A stretch of DNA of 64,000 nt from Massilia sp. H-1 (lineage in GTDB: Bacteria > Pseudomonadota > Gammaproteobacteria > Burkholderiales > Burkholderiaceae_D), in assembly GCA_024703915.1 (NCBI GenBank), contig CP087969.1:3658001-3722000 (forward strand), given 5' to 3'. This document shows, in pieces, positions 31,425 to 41,214 of the stretch. The translations under genes and the position numbers were made by a program. The notes beneath the pieces were generated by a model. That model was not told the origin of the DNA and did no database searches. It was given only the letters and a program-made list of their open reading frames with translations. The number at the start of each line of letters is the position of its first letter. Positions within the stretch are counted from its first letter, which is position 1.

Positions 31425-32131
31425 TCAAACGCCGTGCGGCAGCCCGAGGTTTTGATTGGCTTAAGCACCACGATGTCGATCAGGCGCGGCTTGGGCAGGT
31501 TCAGCGTCGCCATCAGCGCGCAAAAATCGTCCTTGCTGCGGTTGGCCAGGCGCGCGTTGTGGCGCTTCTCCCAGCCGATGGTCGATACCGACTGCCCCTT
31601 GTAGTCGTGACCGGGCCATACGCGCGTGGCGTCGGGCAGCGTGAACAGTTTGTCGGTCACGCTGTCGTACAGCGCTTGCGCGCTGCCGCTCTGGAAGTCG
31701 GTGCGGCCGCAGCCGTCGATCAGCAAGGTGTCGCCAGTGAAGAGGTTATCGCGCCACAGGTAGCTGACGCTGCTTAAGCCGTGTGGCCGGGCGTATGCAG
31801 CACGGCGATCTGGTCGTGCGCGCCGAAGCGGACGATGTCGCCGTCGTTGAGCTGCACCTCGGTCGGCAGCGATGCCGCAGCCGGAAGGCACGGCGGCCTG
31901 GGCGCCGGTCAGCGCGCGAGCTTGCCTAACCGACGTGACGTGGTCGGCATGGGCATGGGTCTCGAGCACATAGACCAGTTGGACGCCGAGCCGCTCGAGA
32001 TGTTTGAGGTCGCGTTCCACGTGGCGCTCGACCGGATCGATGATCACGGCCGAGCGCTGATCGTCGGCGATGAGAATGTACGTGAAGGTCGACGATTCGG
32101 GATCGAACAATTGAACGGGATTGGTAGTCAT
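31425..32131 (-). CDS. ETHE1-like metallo-beta-lactamase-fold persulfide dioxygenase (frameshifted)
   Basis: Blh/ETHE1-type enzyme, last gene of a BigR-type operon; the family oxidises glutathione persulfide to sulfite with a mononuclear iron. Key features are VLETHAHADHVTS, LHTPGHTAGSVSYLW, FTGDTLLIDGCGRTDFQ and VWPGHDYKGQ. About 235 residues. GCCGGC-type breaks at 31926, 31784 and 31463; correcting the last gives the family-like end VVPANQNLGLPHGV and a TGA at 31427-31425. An extra slip is near 31885. The start overlaps nothing and lies 13 bp after tauE. Confidence 0.88.
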
Positions 32132-32144
32132 TTTGTTTCTCCTC

Positions 32145-32949
32145 TTAGATTGCCGAACGAACCAGCATGCCGACGGCGACCGCCGCCGACACTGCAGCGA
32201 AACCGATCTGCAGCTGCGGGCCAGCCAGCCGTGCGGATACGGCGCGTCCGGCCAGCATGCTTAAGCCAACGCGCCCCCAGAAAACGGCAGCGCGACAGCC
32301 CACAGCATGCCGCCGCTCGCCGCGCTGCTGGCCAGTACGCCGCTGGCCGAGACCAGGGCGATGACCGCAAGCGATGTCGCTACCACCGAGGCCATCGCCA
32401 GGTCGGTATGGCGCTGCAGGGCTTAAGCACCATGACAAAGCCGCCGCCCACACCGAGCAGTCCTGACAGAAGGCCTAGGCCACTGCTCCCGACAGCGCCA
32501 GCGCGCAGGCGCAGCTGCGGGTCCAGATAAAGCGTCCGCCCGCCTCGTCGCGCTGGCAGGGGTAGATGCGTCCGCTGGCGGTGGCCGCCGGCAGGCGCGC
32601 GGCCTGGCGCCAGCTGCGGTAGGCGACCAGCAGCAGGACCAGCGCGAACAGGGCGCCCAGCCAGCGCTGATCGATCCGGGTGCGCCAGCCACAGGCCGAG
32701 CGGCGACAGGAGCATGCCGGTGGCGGCGACCAGCAGCGCGGCGCGCCAGCGCACGATCCCCTGGCGCAGCCCGAGGAGCGCGCCCAGCGTGGCCGCCATG
32801 CCGACCGCCAGCAGGCCGATCGGGCTAGGCCTGCGCCACGCTCATCGGGATCCCGAAGACGAGCAGCGGGACGGCGAGGATGCCGCCATGGCGCCGGTGA
32901 GCGCAAGGATCAGGCCGACGATCAAGCCCAATGCAAGTGCGGTCAGCAT
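32145..32949 (-). CDS. TauE/SafE-type sulfite/anion exporter (frameshifted)
   Basis: Membrane protein of eight or so helices: MLTALALGLIVGLILALTG at the start, MSVAQAGPIGLLAVGMAATL, ALSGAVAGLLSGLLGVGGGF (the typical GLLSGLLGVGGG repeat) and VGMLVRSAI at the end. About 267 residues. GCCGGC-type breaks at 32827, 32466, 32422 and 32271. In sulfide-oxidation operons these proteins are thought to export sulfite, which fits its place between YeeE-like proteins and the persulfide dioxygenase. Confidence 0.87.
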
Positions 32950-32962
32950 GGCCTCAGGCTCC

Positions 32963-33399
32963 TTACAGGGCTTGCTTGCGGCCGCGCGGCAGGCGTTCGA
33001 GCAGTTCGAACAGCGCCATGCTAGGCCAACATCGCCGCGCCGAAAATCAGCGGCTTGCTGCCGCCGCTGAGGAGCGATGCCAGGGCCGGGCCGGGGCAGT
33101 AGCCTGCCAGGCCCCAGCCGACGCCGAAGGCCAGGCTGCCCAGAACCAGACGGCGGTCGATATGGGCGGCGGTGGGCAGACGCATGGCGTCGCCGAGCAG
33201 CGATGTCGTGCGGCGCGCGGCGAAGCGGAACGCGAACAGACCGACCAGGATGGCGCCGCCCATGACGAAGGCGAGCGACGGATTCCAGTGTCCGGCCAAG
33301 TCCAGAAAGCCGGTGACCTTGGAAGGATCGGTCATGCCGGAGACGATCAGGCCGATGCCGAAGATCAGGCTAGGCCGCAAGCGCGATGATGATGTGCAT
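32963..33399 (-). CDS. YeeE/YedE-family half-transporter, second copy (frameshifted)
   Basis: Short (about 145-residue) membrane protein with AAGLIFGIGLIVSGMTDPSK, FLDLAGHWNPSLAFVMGGAI and FGVGWGLAGYCPGPALASLL; the Cys in GYCPGPAL is conserved in this sulfur-transport family (thiosulfate/sulfide-related). GCCGGC-type breaks at 33368 and 33023; with the second corrected it ends FELLERLPRGRKQAL. Together with the preceding gene it makes a two-part transporter, as often seen in BigR operons. Confidence 0.88.
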
Positions 33400-33408
33400 G
33401 GTGACTCC

Positions 33409-33853
33409 TTATCCGATTATGTGGCGAACGATGAAGACGGTGGCAGAAAGCCGGCCGCCATGAAGGCGGCAGTCGCCACCAGCGAGCGGGGTGACAGGCG
33501 CGAAATGCCACACACGCCGTGACCGCTGGTGCAGCGAAGGCGCCGTAGCGCGTGCCGACACCGACCAGCAAGCGTAAAGCAATGACCAGGGTCGCTCTGC
33601 TTAAGCATCGACCTGCACCGCGGGCAGCGGAGCGAACAGGGCGTAGACGGCTGGCGCGCCGATCAGGCCGAGCAGAAATGCGAAGCGCCAGGCGATGTCG
33701 CCCCTGGGCCACTGGAGCAGGCCGCCGAGGATGCCGCTGATGCTTAGGCGATGCGCCCGTTGAACAGCACGAACAGCGCCGCCGCCAGGCCGATCAGGAT
33801 GCCATGCCAGCCAGCGAAGCCCAGGGGGTGAAATGAATCCAGTCGATAGTCAT
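33409..33853 (-). CDS. YeeE/YedE-family half-transporter, first copy (frameshifted)
   Basis: About 148 residues with the start [20 protein letters not shown], hydrophobic [18 protein letters not shown], and the conserved cysteine segment [14 protein letters not shown]. This is the other half of the split YeeE transporter, here just after the BigR-like regulator. The start overlaps the regulator's stop (ATGA). GCCGGC-type breaks at 33744 and 33603; more slips near 33790, 33530 and 33440. Confidence 0.87.
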
Positions 33854-34182
33854 GATGTCGCTCCTTCTGTTTTCGGGCAGTAGAGTTGATACAGCACTTG
33901 CAGCACTGCCATCGCCTCGCCACTGGCGATGCTGTAATAGATTTGCTTGCCTTCGCGCCGGGTTGTGACGAGCGCTTCGTCATGCAGCACGGCCAGCTGC
34001 TGCGACAGGGTGGGTTGCTGGATGCCCAGCTGCTGCTCGAGCTCGCTGACGCACAGCGGGCCTTGCGTGAGCTGGCACAGCAGCAGCAGGCGGTCGCAGT
34101 TGGCCAGCGCCTTGAGCAGGGCGGAGGCTTGGGCAGCGGCCGCTTGCATCACGGCGGGATCGAATGGCGGGTGGGGTGTCAT
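33850..34182 (-). CDS. bigR: BigR/SqrR-type ArsR-family sulfide-responsive repressor
   Basis: Intact 110-residue winged helix protein: LLKALANCDRLLLLCQLTQG, CVSELEQQLGIQQPTLSQQL (recognition helix) and LYQLYCPK. Cysteines lie at the positions where BigR/SqrR use a reversible Cys pair or tetrasulfide to sense persulfides (in the LLCQL and YCPK segments). It is the first gene of an operon with two YeeE halves, TauE and an ETHE1-like enzyme, the same set as known BigR operons. It likely represses itself and that operon. Confidence 0.9.
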   Translation of the reverse strand: MTPHPPFDPAVMQAAAAQASALLKALANCDRLLLLCQLTQGPLCVSELEQQLGIQQPTLSQQLAVLHDEALVTTRREGKQIYYSIASGEAMAVLQVLYQLYCPKTEGATS

Positions 34183-34204
34183 GTTGCTCAGTCCTGGAAA
34201 GCGG

Positions 34205-34245
34205 GTACATGTACATTATACATAAAAACAAAATATAAGTTTATA
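34205..34245 (-). promoter_or_regulatory. Probable operator/promoter of the BigR operon
   Basis: An AT-rich patch 20-65 bp upstream of bigR contains two perfect dyads: GTACATGTAC (34205-34214) and TATAA-GT-TTATA (34234-34245). BigR/SqrR boxes are short AT-rich palindromes, so the second is the better candidate. Assignment is by position and symmetry. Confidence 0.55.
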
Positions 34246-34357
34246 GATTGATTTTTTGCCGGTGCGGCAGGTCCATGCCATCGCGGTCCCGAGCCCGCCA
34301 CGCGACATGGTAATATTTGCACCAAATCAACTATGGTGCCTGACCCGGCATGCAGAC

Positions 34358-34960
34358 ATGAACCTGGAAAATGGGAACGGCGCCGCCTGGCTGCAGCGCT
34401 TTCCGCCAATCACCGTCGCATTGATCGCGGTCAGTGTCGCAGTGGCGCTGCTGTCGAATTTTGGGTCGTCGGTTTCTGCCCTGCATTCGCTATTCATCGC
34501 GGATCCAAACAGTGCCGGTTTTCAGAGCATTCTCGAAGGCCAACTTTGGCGTCTGCTGACACCCATCTTCATCCACTTCGGCGTCCTGCACATACTGTTC
34601 AATATGATGTGGCTTTGGGACCTTGGCGGGACCATCGAGCGAATGAAGGGCTGGCTATTCTTTGCCGGATTCGTTTTCTCGGTCGGCATCGCATCGAACA
34701 TCGCCCAGTTCGTTATTGACGGATCGCCATTCTTCGGCGGCATGTCGGGCGTGGTGTATGGCTTGCTTGGCTATGTCTGGATCAGCGGGAAGCGAAATCC
34801 ACAAAGCGGCTTTGGTTTGCACGGTCAGACAGCCATCATGATGTTCGGCTGGTACGTCTTGTGCTGGACCGGACTGCTCGGCCCGGTCGCCAACTGGGCG
34901 CATACCATGGGATTGATTCTTGGGATTGCCATCGGGTTTCCGAAGCGGAAATCGTGGTAG
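34358..34960 (+). CDS. Rhomboid-family intramembrane serine protease
   Basis: Intact 200-residue protein with six hydrophobic segments. The active-site Ser is in GGMSGVVYGLLGY (GxSG motif) and the His in NWAHTMGLILG; HFGVLHILFNMMWLWDLG is the typical H-x-x-x-x-x-N helix. It cleaves transmembrane helices of unknown clients. I chose the ATG at 34358; an upstream in-frame start adds only non-homologous residues. It lacks GCCGGC and is unbroken. Confidence 0.93.
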   Translation: MNLENGNGAAWLQRFPPITVALIAVSVAVALLSNFGSSVSALHSLFIADPNSAGFQSILEGQLWRLLTPIFIHFGVLHILFNMMWLWDLGGTIERMKGWLFFAGFVFSVGIASNIAQFVIDGSPFFGGMSGVVYGLLGYVWISGKRNPQSGFGLHGQTAIMMFGWYVLCWTGLLGPVANWAHTMGLILGIAIGFPKRKSW

Positions 34961-34990
34961 GAACTGCGACGCTGCTGAGCGTCGTGGCAA

Positions 34991-35030
34991 TAAAAAAACC
35001 GCAGTCTCTTTGGGAGAACTGCGGCTTTTC
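34991..35030 (+). terminator. Terminator after the rhomboid gene
   Basis: CCGCAGT (34999-35005) and ACTGCGG (35018-35024), extended inward by TCTC/GAGA, form a stem ahead of CTTTTC; an A-run (34992-34998) flanks the other side, so it may stop transcription in both directions, including from the minus-strand tRNA gene. Confidence 0.78.
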
Positions 35031-35061
35031 GATCTTCCTGATACCTTGGAAGAAGTATTCT

Positions 35062-35138
35062 TGGTGGTGATAGGTGGACTTGAACCACCGACCCCAGCAT
35101 TATGAATGCTGTGCTCTAACCAACTGAGCTATATCACC
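35062..35138 (-). tRNA. tRNA-Met (anticodon CAT), elongator type
   Basis: A 77-nt cloverleaf on the minus strand. The acceptor arms GGTGATA/TATCACC pair perfectly; the D arm contains GCTCAGTTGGTTAGAGC; the anticodon stem CAGCA/TGCTG encloses loop TTCATAA, anticodon CAT; the T arm contains GGTTCAAGTCC. CCA is encoded. First base pair G-C and the D-arm exclude the initiator. A tRNA-Ile(CAT) with modified C34 cannot be excluded by anticodon alone. Confidence 0.93.
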
Positions 35139-35189
35139 CAACAGCCGAGCATTATAGGCACTTCAAAACGGTCTGTCAAGCCGCGCCCA

Positions 35190-36134
35190 TTATTTTGTCT
35201 TGTGGGCCGCAATCGCGTCCAGCATCGTGTTGGCGGTATTGTCGGCCAAACAATCGATCACGACCCGTTCCGGCATCGCGCGCAGCCAGGTCAGCTGGCG
35301 TTTGGCCAGCTGGCGGGTGGCGACAATGCCGGTCTCATGCAGGCTAGGCGCGGTCGATGCTGCCGTCGAGGTATTCCCAGGCCTGGCGGTAGCCCACGCA
35401 GCGCATCGACGGCATCGACGGCAGCAGATCGCCGCGCGCGCAGGCCTAGCCACTTCGGCCACGATCCCGCTGTCGTCGCTGGTGCCGAGCATCTGGTCGA
35501 AGCGGGTGGCGATGCGCCGGTGGAGCACGGCGCGGTCCGACGGTTCGAGCGCGAACGAGAGCAGGTCGAACGGCAGCTCCAGCTTTTCGCGGCCGGTCAG
35601 CAGTTCGGACATGGGGCGTCCGCTCAGCGCAATGATCTCCAGCGCGCGGTTGATGCGCTGTGCATCGTTCGGCTTGAGGCGCGCGGCGGTGACCGGGTCG
35701 AGCGCGCGCAGCTTTCGTGCATGCCGGGCCAGCCGATGGCGGCCGCCTCCAGTTCGATGCTGGCGCGCAGGTCGGCGTCGGCCGTGGGCAGGTCGTCCAG
35801 GCCGGCATGGTCAGGCCCTTGAAGTACATCATCGTGCCGCCGACCAGTAGCGGCAGCTTGCCGCGCGCCTGATCTCGTCGACCAGGCGCAGGGTCGCGGC
35901 GCGGAACTGCGCCACCGAATACGCTTCGGACGGATCGATGATGTCGATCAGGTGGTGCGGCGCGCTGGCCAGTTCTTCCGCGGTCGGCTTGGCGGTGCCG
36001 ATGTCCATGCCGCGATAGACCAGGGCCGAATCGACCGAGATGATTTCGGCCGGAATCCGGCTGGCGATCGCCAGCGCGGCGGCGGTCTTGCCCGACGCGG
36101 TCGGGCCCATGATGGCGACGGCGAGCGGCTTCAT
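35190..36134 (-). CDS. miaA: tRNA dimethylallyltransferase MiaA (frameshifted)
   Basis: Adds the isopentenyl group to A37 of tRNAs reading UNN codons. P-loop [20 protein letters not shown] at residues 8-27, then [52 protein letters not shown] and [29 protein letters not shown] near the C-terminus. 314 residues. GCCGGC-type breaks at 35447 and 35347 and slips near 35865, 35810 and 35715. Its start overlaps the MFS gene stop (ATGA). hfq, its usual downstream partner, is replaced by tRNA-Met. Confidence 0.93.
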
Positions 36135-37353
36135 GACGCCACCTTGGCGGTATGTTCGCCCAGCAGGCGGGACGACGCAAAAATGCAGGCGCCGAGCGTG
36201 CAGGCGATGATCGCCAGCGGGTACAGGCTGCCATTGAAGCTGGCGCCGACCGCGGTGCCGACCGCGAACGCGACGCTCATGTACAGCGCCCCCATCAAGC
36301 CAGCGGCAGGTGCCCTGCTTGGGGAAGGGCGTGACCAGAGCCCTGCGAGACCGGGAAATTGACGCCGTGCGCCAGCATCGTCAGGAACATCGCGCCGACC
36401 ACCAGCGACCAGTGGGCGACGCCGAAGCCGACGGCGGTCAGGAACAGGGCGCTTACTGCGAGCGACATCGTGGTGCCGATGCGCAGCGTGATGGCCTGGC
36501 CGAATTTGGGGAGCAGGTGGCGGCACAGGATGGTGCCGCTCATGTAGCCGGACACGCCGAAGGCGAAGCAGAAGCCGAACATGGAAGTGGGCACCTGCAG
36601 AATGCGGATCAGGACCGGCGACGAGCCCGATATGAACGCGAAGATCGAACCGTACGACAGCGCGCCGGGCAGGGCATAGGTCCAGAATTCGCGCGAGCCG
36701 AGCACCAGCCTGAAATTGGCGGACAAGCTCTACCCATTCGGTCGCGTGCGGGTTCTTGTGTTCATTGGTCTCCGGCAGGCGCAGGATCACGGCCAGCAGC
36801 ACCAGCGACGACAGCAGCGACAGTGCGACGAAGGCGGCTTGCCAGCCGAACGTCACCTGCAGCCAGGAGCCGAGAATGGGGCCGGTCAGCGGCGCCACCG
36901 ACAGCCAGGTGCTGGCGCGTGCGACCACGCGGCCGCTGTCGGCCGGTGCGTAGGCGTCGCGCACGATGGCGCGCGCGATGATGATGGCCGAACAGCAGCC
37001 CAGGGCCTGCACGAAGCGCGCCGCGATCAGCAGCTCGATCGTGGGCGACAGCGCGCATAGCAGACTGGCCAGCACATACAGCGCAAGACCGGCGATGACG
37101 ACCGGCCGATGGCCGAAGCGGTCCGACAGCGGTCCGATGATCAGCTGTGCGCCGCCGAAGGCGATGACGAACATCGACAGCGTCAGCTGCACCTTGGACG
37201 ATGGCGCACCGAACACGCTGCCAAGGCTCGGCAGCGAAGCCAGATACAGGTCGGTCGACAGCGGCTGCAGCATCAGGAAGCCGATCACCAGCAGCAGGAT
37301 CGGCGCTTGCGCGTGTGCGCAAGCGGGCGTGGCGTGACGGTCGTGTCGCTCAT
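36131..37353 (-). CDS. Bcr/CflA-type multidrug MFS exporter (frameshifted)
   Basis: Twelve-helix drug:proton antiporter. The opening helix [20 protein letters not shown] with D in STDLYL is typical of Bcr/Cfl[20 protein letters not shown] is the MFS loop 2-3 signature; [19 protein letters not shown] and [20 protein letters not shown] follow. About 407 residues. Its ATG overlaps the mutL stop (TAATG). Breaks near 37310, 36725 and 36300-36330. It is sandwiched between mutL and miaA, where most relatives have no such gene. Confidence 0.9.
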
Positions 37354-39232
37354 TACTGGCCGCGCAGGAAAAGCTTGTCGAGGGCGGAGATCTCCAGCTG
37401 GACCCAGGTCGGGCGGCCGTGGTTGCACTGGTCGGCGCGCTCGGTGCTTTCCATCTGGCGCAGCAGGGCGTTCATTTCCGGGTACCGACAGGATGCGGTT
37501 GGCGCGCACGGCGGTGTGGCAGGCGAGGGTGCCGAGCAGCTCGTTGCGGCGCTCGATCAGCACGCGCGAGCCGCCGAATTCACGCACATCGCGCAGCACG
37601 TCGCGTGCCAGGGTCTGGGCGTCGGCGTTCTTGAGCAGGGTCGGCACCGAGCGCACCGCAAGCGTGGTCGGCGAGATCGCCGCGATGTCGAAGCCGAGCG
37701 CCTTGAGCGTGTCCTGGTTTTCCTGGGCCGTGCCCACTTCGACCGCATCGGCGAAGAAGGTCACGGGAATGAGCAGCGACTGGACTTGCATGTCCTGGCC
37801 GTCGACCTGGGCATCGAGCGCGGTCTTGAGCTGCTCGTAGAGGATGCGTTCGTGCGCGGCGTGCATGTCGACCAGCACCATGCCCTTGGCGTTCTGCGCC
37901 AGGATGTAAATGCCGTGCAGCTGGGCCAGCGCGAAGCCGAGCGGATACTCGTCGTTGGACATGGTCTGGGCCGAGCGCCACATAGGGCGTCACCGGCGCG
38001 GTCGCGGCGTTCGAGCCGGATGCGAACAGGGCGCCGTAGCTGTCCATCGTCTGGGCCACGCCCGGTGCGTCATGGCGGCTGCCCGGCGCGAAAGGCGACG
38101 GCGAGAAGGTCGGCGACAACTGGGCGCCGAAGCTGGTCTGCTCATGCTCGCGCGGGCGCCAGGTGGACGTGCCGCCGCCCACATCGGCCCCTCGGCAGGG
38201 GCGCGGGGGCCGTGCCGAATGCGGTGGCGGAGGTTTGCGCCAGCGCGCTGGACCGCGTGGAACACGAACTGGTGCACCGCGCGGCTGTCGCGGAAGCGCA
38301 CCTCGATCTTGGACGGATGGACGTTGACGTCGACCAGCGCCGGGTCCAGGTCGAGCGCGAGCACGTAGGACGGGAAGCGGTCGCCATGCAGCACGTCCTG
38401 GTAGGCGGCGCGCACGGCGTGCACCAGCAGCTTGTCGCGCACGAAGCGCCCGTTCACATAGAAGAACTGGCCGTCGGCGCGCGCCTTGGACGCGGTCGGC
38501 AGGCCGGCTGTAGCCGTGCAGGCGCAGCGGACCGGCCGCCTCGTCGATCGGCAGGCGCGCTTCGGCGAAATCGGAGCCGAGGATGTGGGCGCTGCGCTTG
38601 GCCATCTCGGCCACGTTCCAGTGATCGATGGTGCGGCCGTTGTGGGACAGCGAGAACGCCACGTCCGGCCGCGCAAGCGGATGCGGCGCACGACTTCGGC
38701 GCAGTGGCCGTATTCGGTCTGTTCGGACTTGAGGAACTTGCGCCCGCGCTTGGCTGTATTGAAGTACAGGTCCTGCACGTCGATGGTGGTGCCGAAGGCG
38801 CCGGACGATGGCGCGACCGTGCCCAGGTGCGAGCCGACGATTTCCCAGGCGTGGGCCGCATCGGCCGTGCGCGAGGTGACGGTGACGGCGGCGACGGCGG
38901 CGATCGACGCCAGCGCCTCGCCGCGGAACCCGAGCGTGGCCACGTTTTCCAGGTCGGTCAGGGACGCGATCTTGGACGTGGCGTGGCGGGCCAGCGCGAG
39001 CGGCAGCTGTTCGGGCGAGATGCCGCGGCCGTTGTCGGTGATGGCGATGCGTTTGACGCCGCCTTCCTCGAGCCGGACGGTAATCTGGGTCGAACCCGCG
39101 TCGAGCGCATTTTCCAGCAACTCCTTGACGACAGCGGACGGCCGTTCGACGACCTCATGCGATGGCAATTTGCGAAATCAGCTGATCAGGGAGGGCCTGG
39201 ATGGGGCGGTGTGCGGGGACGGAAGCATTCAT
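37353..39232 (-). CDS. mutL: DNA mismatch repair protein MutL (frameshifted)
   Basis: GHL ATPase coordinating mismatch repair. N-terminal motifs: [20 protein letters not shown] (after correction), [46 protein letters not shown]-like [15 protein letters not shown]-terminal dimerisation domain: [34 protein letters not shown], and HGRPTWVQL. About 626 residues, with a proline/serine-rich linker. Start [18 protein letters not shown] at 39232. Breaks near 39165 (GCCGGC type), 38680, 38512, 38190, 37985 and 37480. Confidence 0.93.
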
Positions 39233-39273
39233 CTGTGAATTATATCGCCTGCACCCCTGCTCCAGAGCAAACC

Positions 39274-39369
39274 GGGGTCAGACCTCAATTCCACAACAAT
39301 TTCACAATCAGGGGTCAGACCTCAATTCTGCAATTCTTGCAGAATTGAGGTCTGACCCCGATTGTGAAA
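39274..39369. repeat. Nested inverted repeat built from GGGGTCAGACCTCAATT units
   Basis: GGGGTCAGACCTCAATT occurs directly at 39274-39290 and 39311-39327, and inverted at 39343-39359. The second and third form arms of 23 bp (39311-39333 and 39337-39359) around a 3-nt loop, and the pairing extends outward through TTTCACAATC / GATTGTGAAA (39300-39309 and 39360-39369). It lies between the peptidyl-prolyl isomerase stop and the mutL start, and could fold into a very strong hairpin or terminator. Confidence 0.85.
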
Positions 39370-39371
39370 CT

Positions 39372-40304
39372 TTATTTGGGGGCGCGCGGGCGGACGGGGA
39401 TGGGGACGTTGCACAGCTCGACGTGGCCGGCGGCGTACTTGGTCCACGGGCCGCCACGGTTGCGCTGGGCGTTGATCACGGCCTGGAAGCTGGCGCTGTC
39501 GGTACGCATCACTTCCAGGTTGGCGCGCTCGGCTTCGGGGACGTCGGCCGCCACTTTCACCGTCAGGATAGGCGCCGCCTGCTCCGGTTTTTCGTAGAAG
39601 CCCAGCGGCCCGGTCCCGCGCGGCAACGTGGTCAGCAGCGGCATGCCGCTCACGATCCGCCCCACCATGGTGATGTTGCGGTCCAGGTGGCGCGGCGAGT
39701 GGCCGTTGACGGCGTACAGCGAGGTGCCGCTGCCGCTGTCGGCGTCGTTGTCGCGTCCCACGCCGATCACGCCGTAGCAGTGCGCCATCCAGGCCAGGCC
39801 CGCTTTCGGGTCGCGCGCTCGGGAAACCGTTCGAATGGCCCACCACCGGCGCGTAGGCGTCGCGCTCGGCCAGGCGGGTGAAGCCTTTGTCGTTCTTTGC
39901 GGGAATCGTGAATTCGGCCTTCAGCGCCGCTTTGGCGTGCTTGACCGGGCGCGGGTTGGTCTCGTCGGCGTCGCCCCACTGCACCACGTAGTTGTCCTGC
40001 GAGCGGATCACGGCCAGGCCGTCAAAGTACTGCTCGCGCACCAGGGCCTTGATGTTGGCCACGTGCTGGGGCGCGAACACGGGCGCCAGTTCGATCACGA
40101 CCCGGCTTAGCCGCCGTCTGCATGTACAGCGTGTTTTCCGGGTCCAGCGCGCCAGTCAGCCCATCGCGACCCCTTGACGACATCGGCCACGGTCGGACGC
40201 GGCGGCAGCGGCTGGTCCGCCGCCTGCGTGCTTACCGCGCCGAGCAGGCCGCTTGCCAGCAGCGCCAGCATGATTGTCTTGTGCTTGTACGTTGCAACTT
40301 CCAT
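39372..40304 (-). CDS. Periplasmic cyclophilin-type peptidyl-prolyl isomerase (frameshifted)
   Basis: Cyclophilin fold: [57 protein letters not shown] and [32 protein letters not shown]. The N-terminal signal peptide ([19 protein letters not shown]) predicts periplasmic folding help. About 310 residues, longer than minimal PpiA, with an extended C-terminal part ending [17 protein letters not shown]-type break at 40108, slips near 40155 and 39820. It reads toward mutL across the inverted repeat. Confidence 0.87.
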
Positions 40305-40460
40305 CGTTTGTCTCCGTGGCCGCGCCTGGGTTTGGCGCCCGGGAATTGTAATCTGACTGACATCGGATCGGGGAACTGATGTGGCGCGGAGAAAGGCGCC
40401 TCCGCCCCCGGCACGGGACCTGAAAATGGTATGATGCGCGGCTACCTTTTTGGGATGATT

Positions 40461-41107
40461 ATGGATCTGATGCAATTTTTCGACATGGTGCTGCATGTCG
40501 ATACCACCCTCGGCCTGCTGCTCGCCAAATATGGCGTCTATATTTATGCAGTGCTGTTTGCGATCGTGTTTTGCGAGACCGGTCTGGTGGTCCTGTTCTT
40601 CTTCCCTGGCGACACGCTGCTGTTCATTGCTTAAGCGCTTTCTGCGCGACGGGCGAAATGAACTATGCCTTGCTGACGGCCTTGCTGATCACGGCGGCGG
40701 TCACCGGCAACACCCTCAATTACTGGATCGGCTCGCGCGTGGGCCAGCGCGTGTTCACCCACGACTACCGCTGGATCAACAAGGATGCCCTCAAGCGCAC
40801 CCACGATTTCTTCGAGCGCCACGGCGGCAAGACCATCATCCTGGCGCGCTTCGTGCCGGTGGTGCGCACCTTCGCCCCGTTCGTGGCGGGCGTGTCGGAC
40901 ATGACACATACCCGTTTCCAGCTGTTCAACATCACCGGCGCGGTCCTGTGGGTGGTGTCGCTGGTGACTGCTGGCTATTTCTTTGGAAACATCCCCGTTG
41001 TGCGTGAGCATCTGACCGCCATCGTGCTGGTCGGCGTGGGCGCGGCCGTGGTGCCGATGGCCCTGGGCGGCTTGTACAAATTCGGCCGGAAAATGTTGAG
41101 CCGATAG
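40461..41107 (+). CDS. DedA-family membrane protein
   Basis: Inner-membrane protein of the DedA/SNARE-associated family, thought to flip or recycle lipid carriers and affect membrane potential. Conserved segments are [40 protein letters not shown], the [20 protein letters not shown] (R-x-x-P motif) and FVAGVSDM. 215 residues. ATG at 40461. A single GCCGGC-type break at 40626 inside LLFIAGAF splits it. It stands alone ahead of the carbonic anhydrase. Confidence 0.92.
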
Positions 41108-41214
41108 GCAAGGTTCCCGCGCCCGCTGTGGCGCAGGGCAAGTTTCTTCGCAGATTCAAGTTTTTTACACTGCGCGCCGTTACTGAGACTGTAGAGCGAC
41201 TCTCTGGAAGCCCC

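Noticed and set aside
35062-35138. tRNA-Met as an integration site
   Set aside because: No integrase, direct repeat of the tRNA 3' end, or foreign block is seen beside it.
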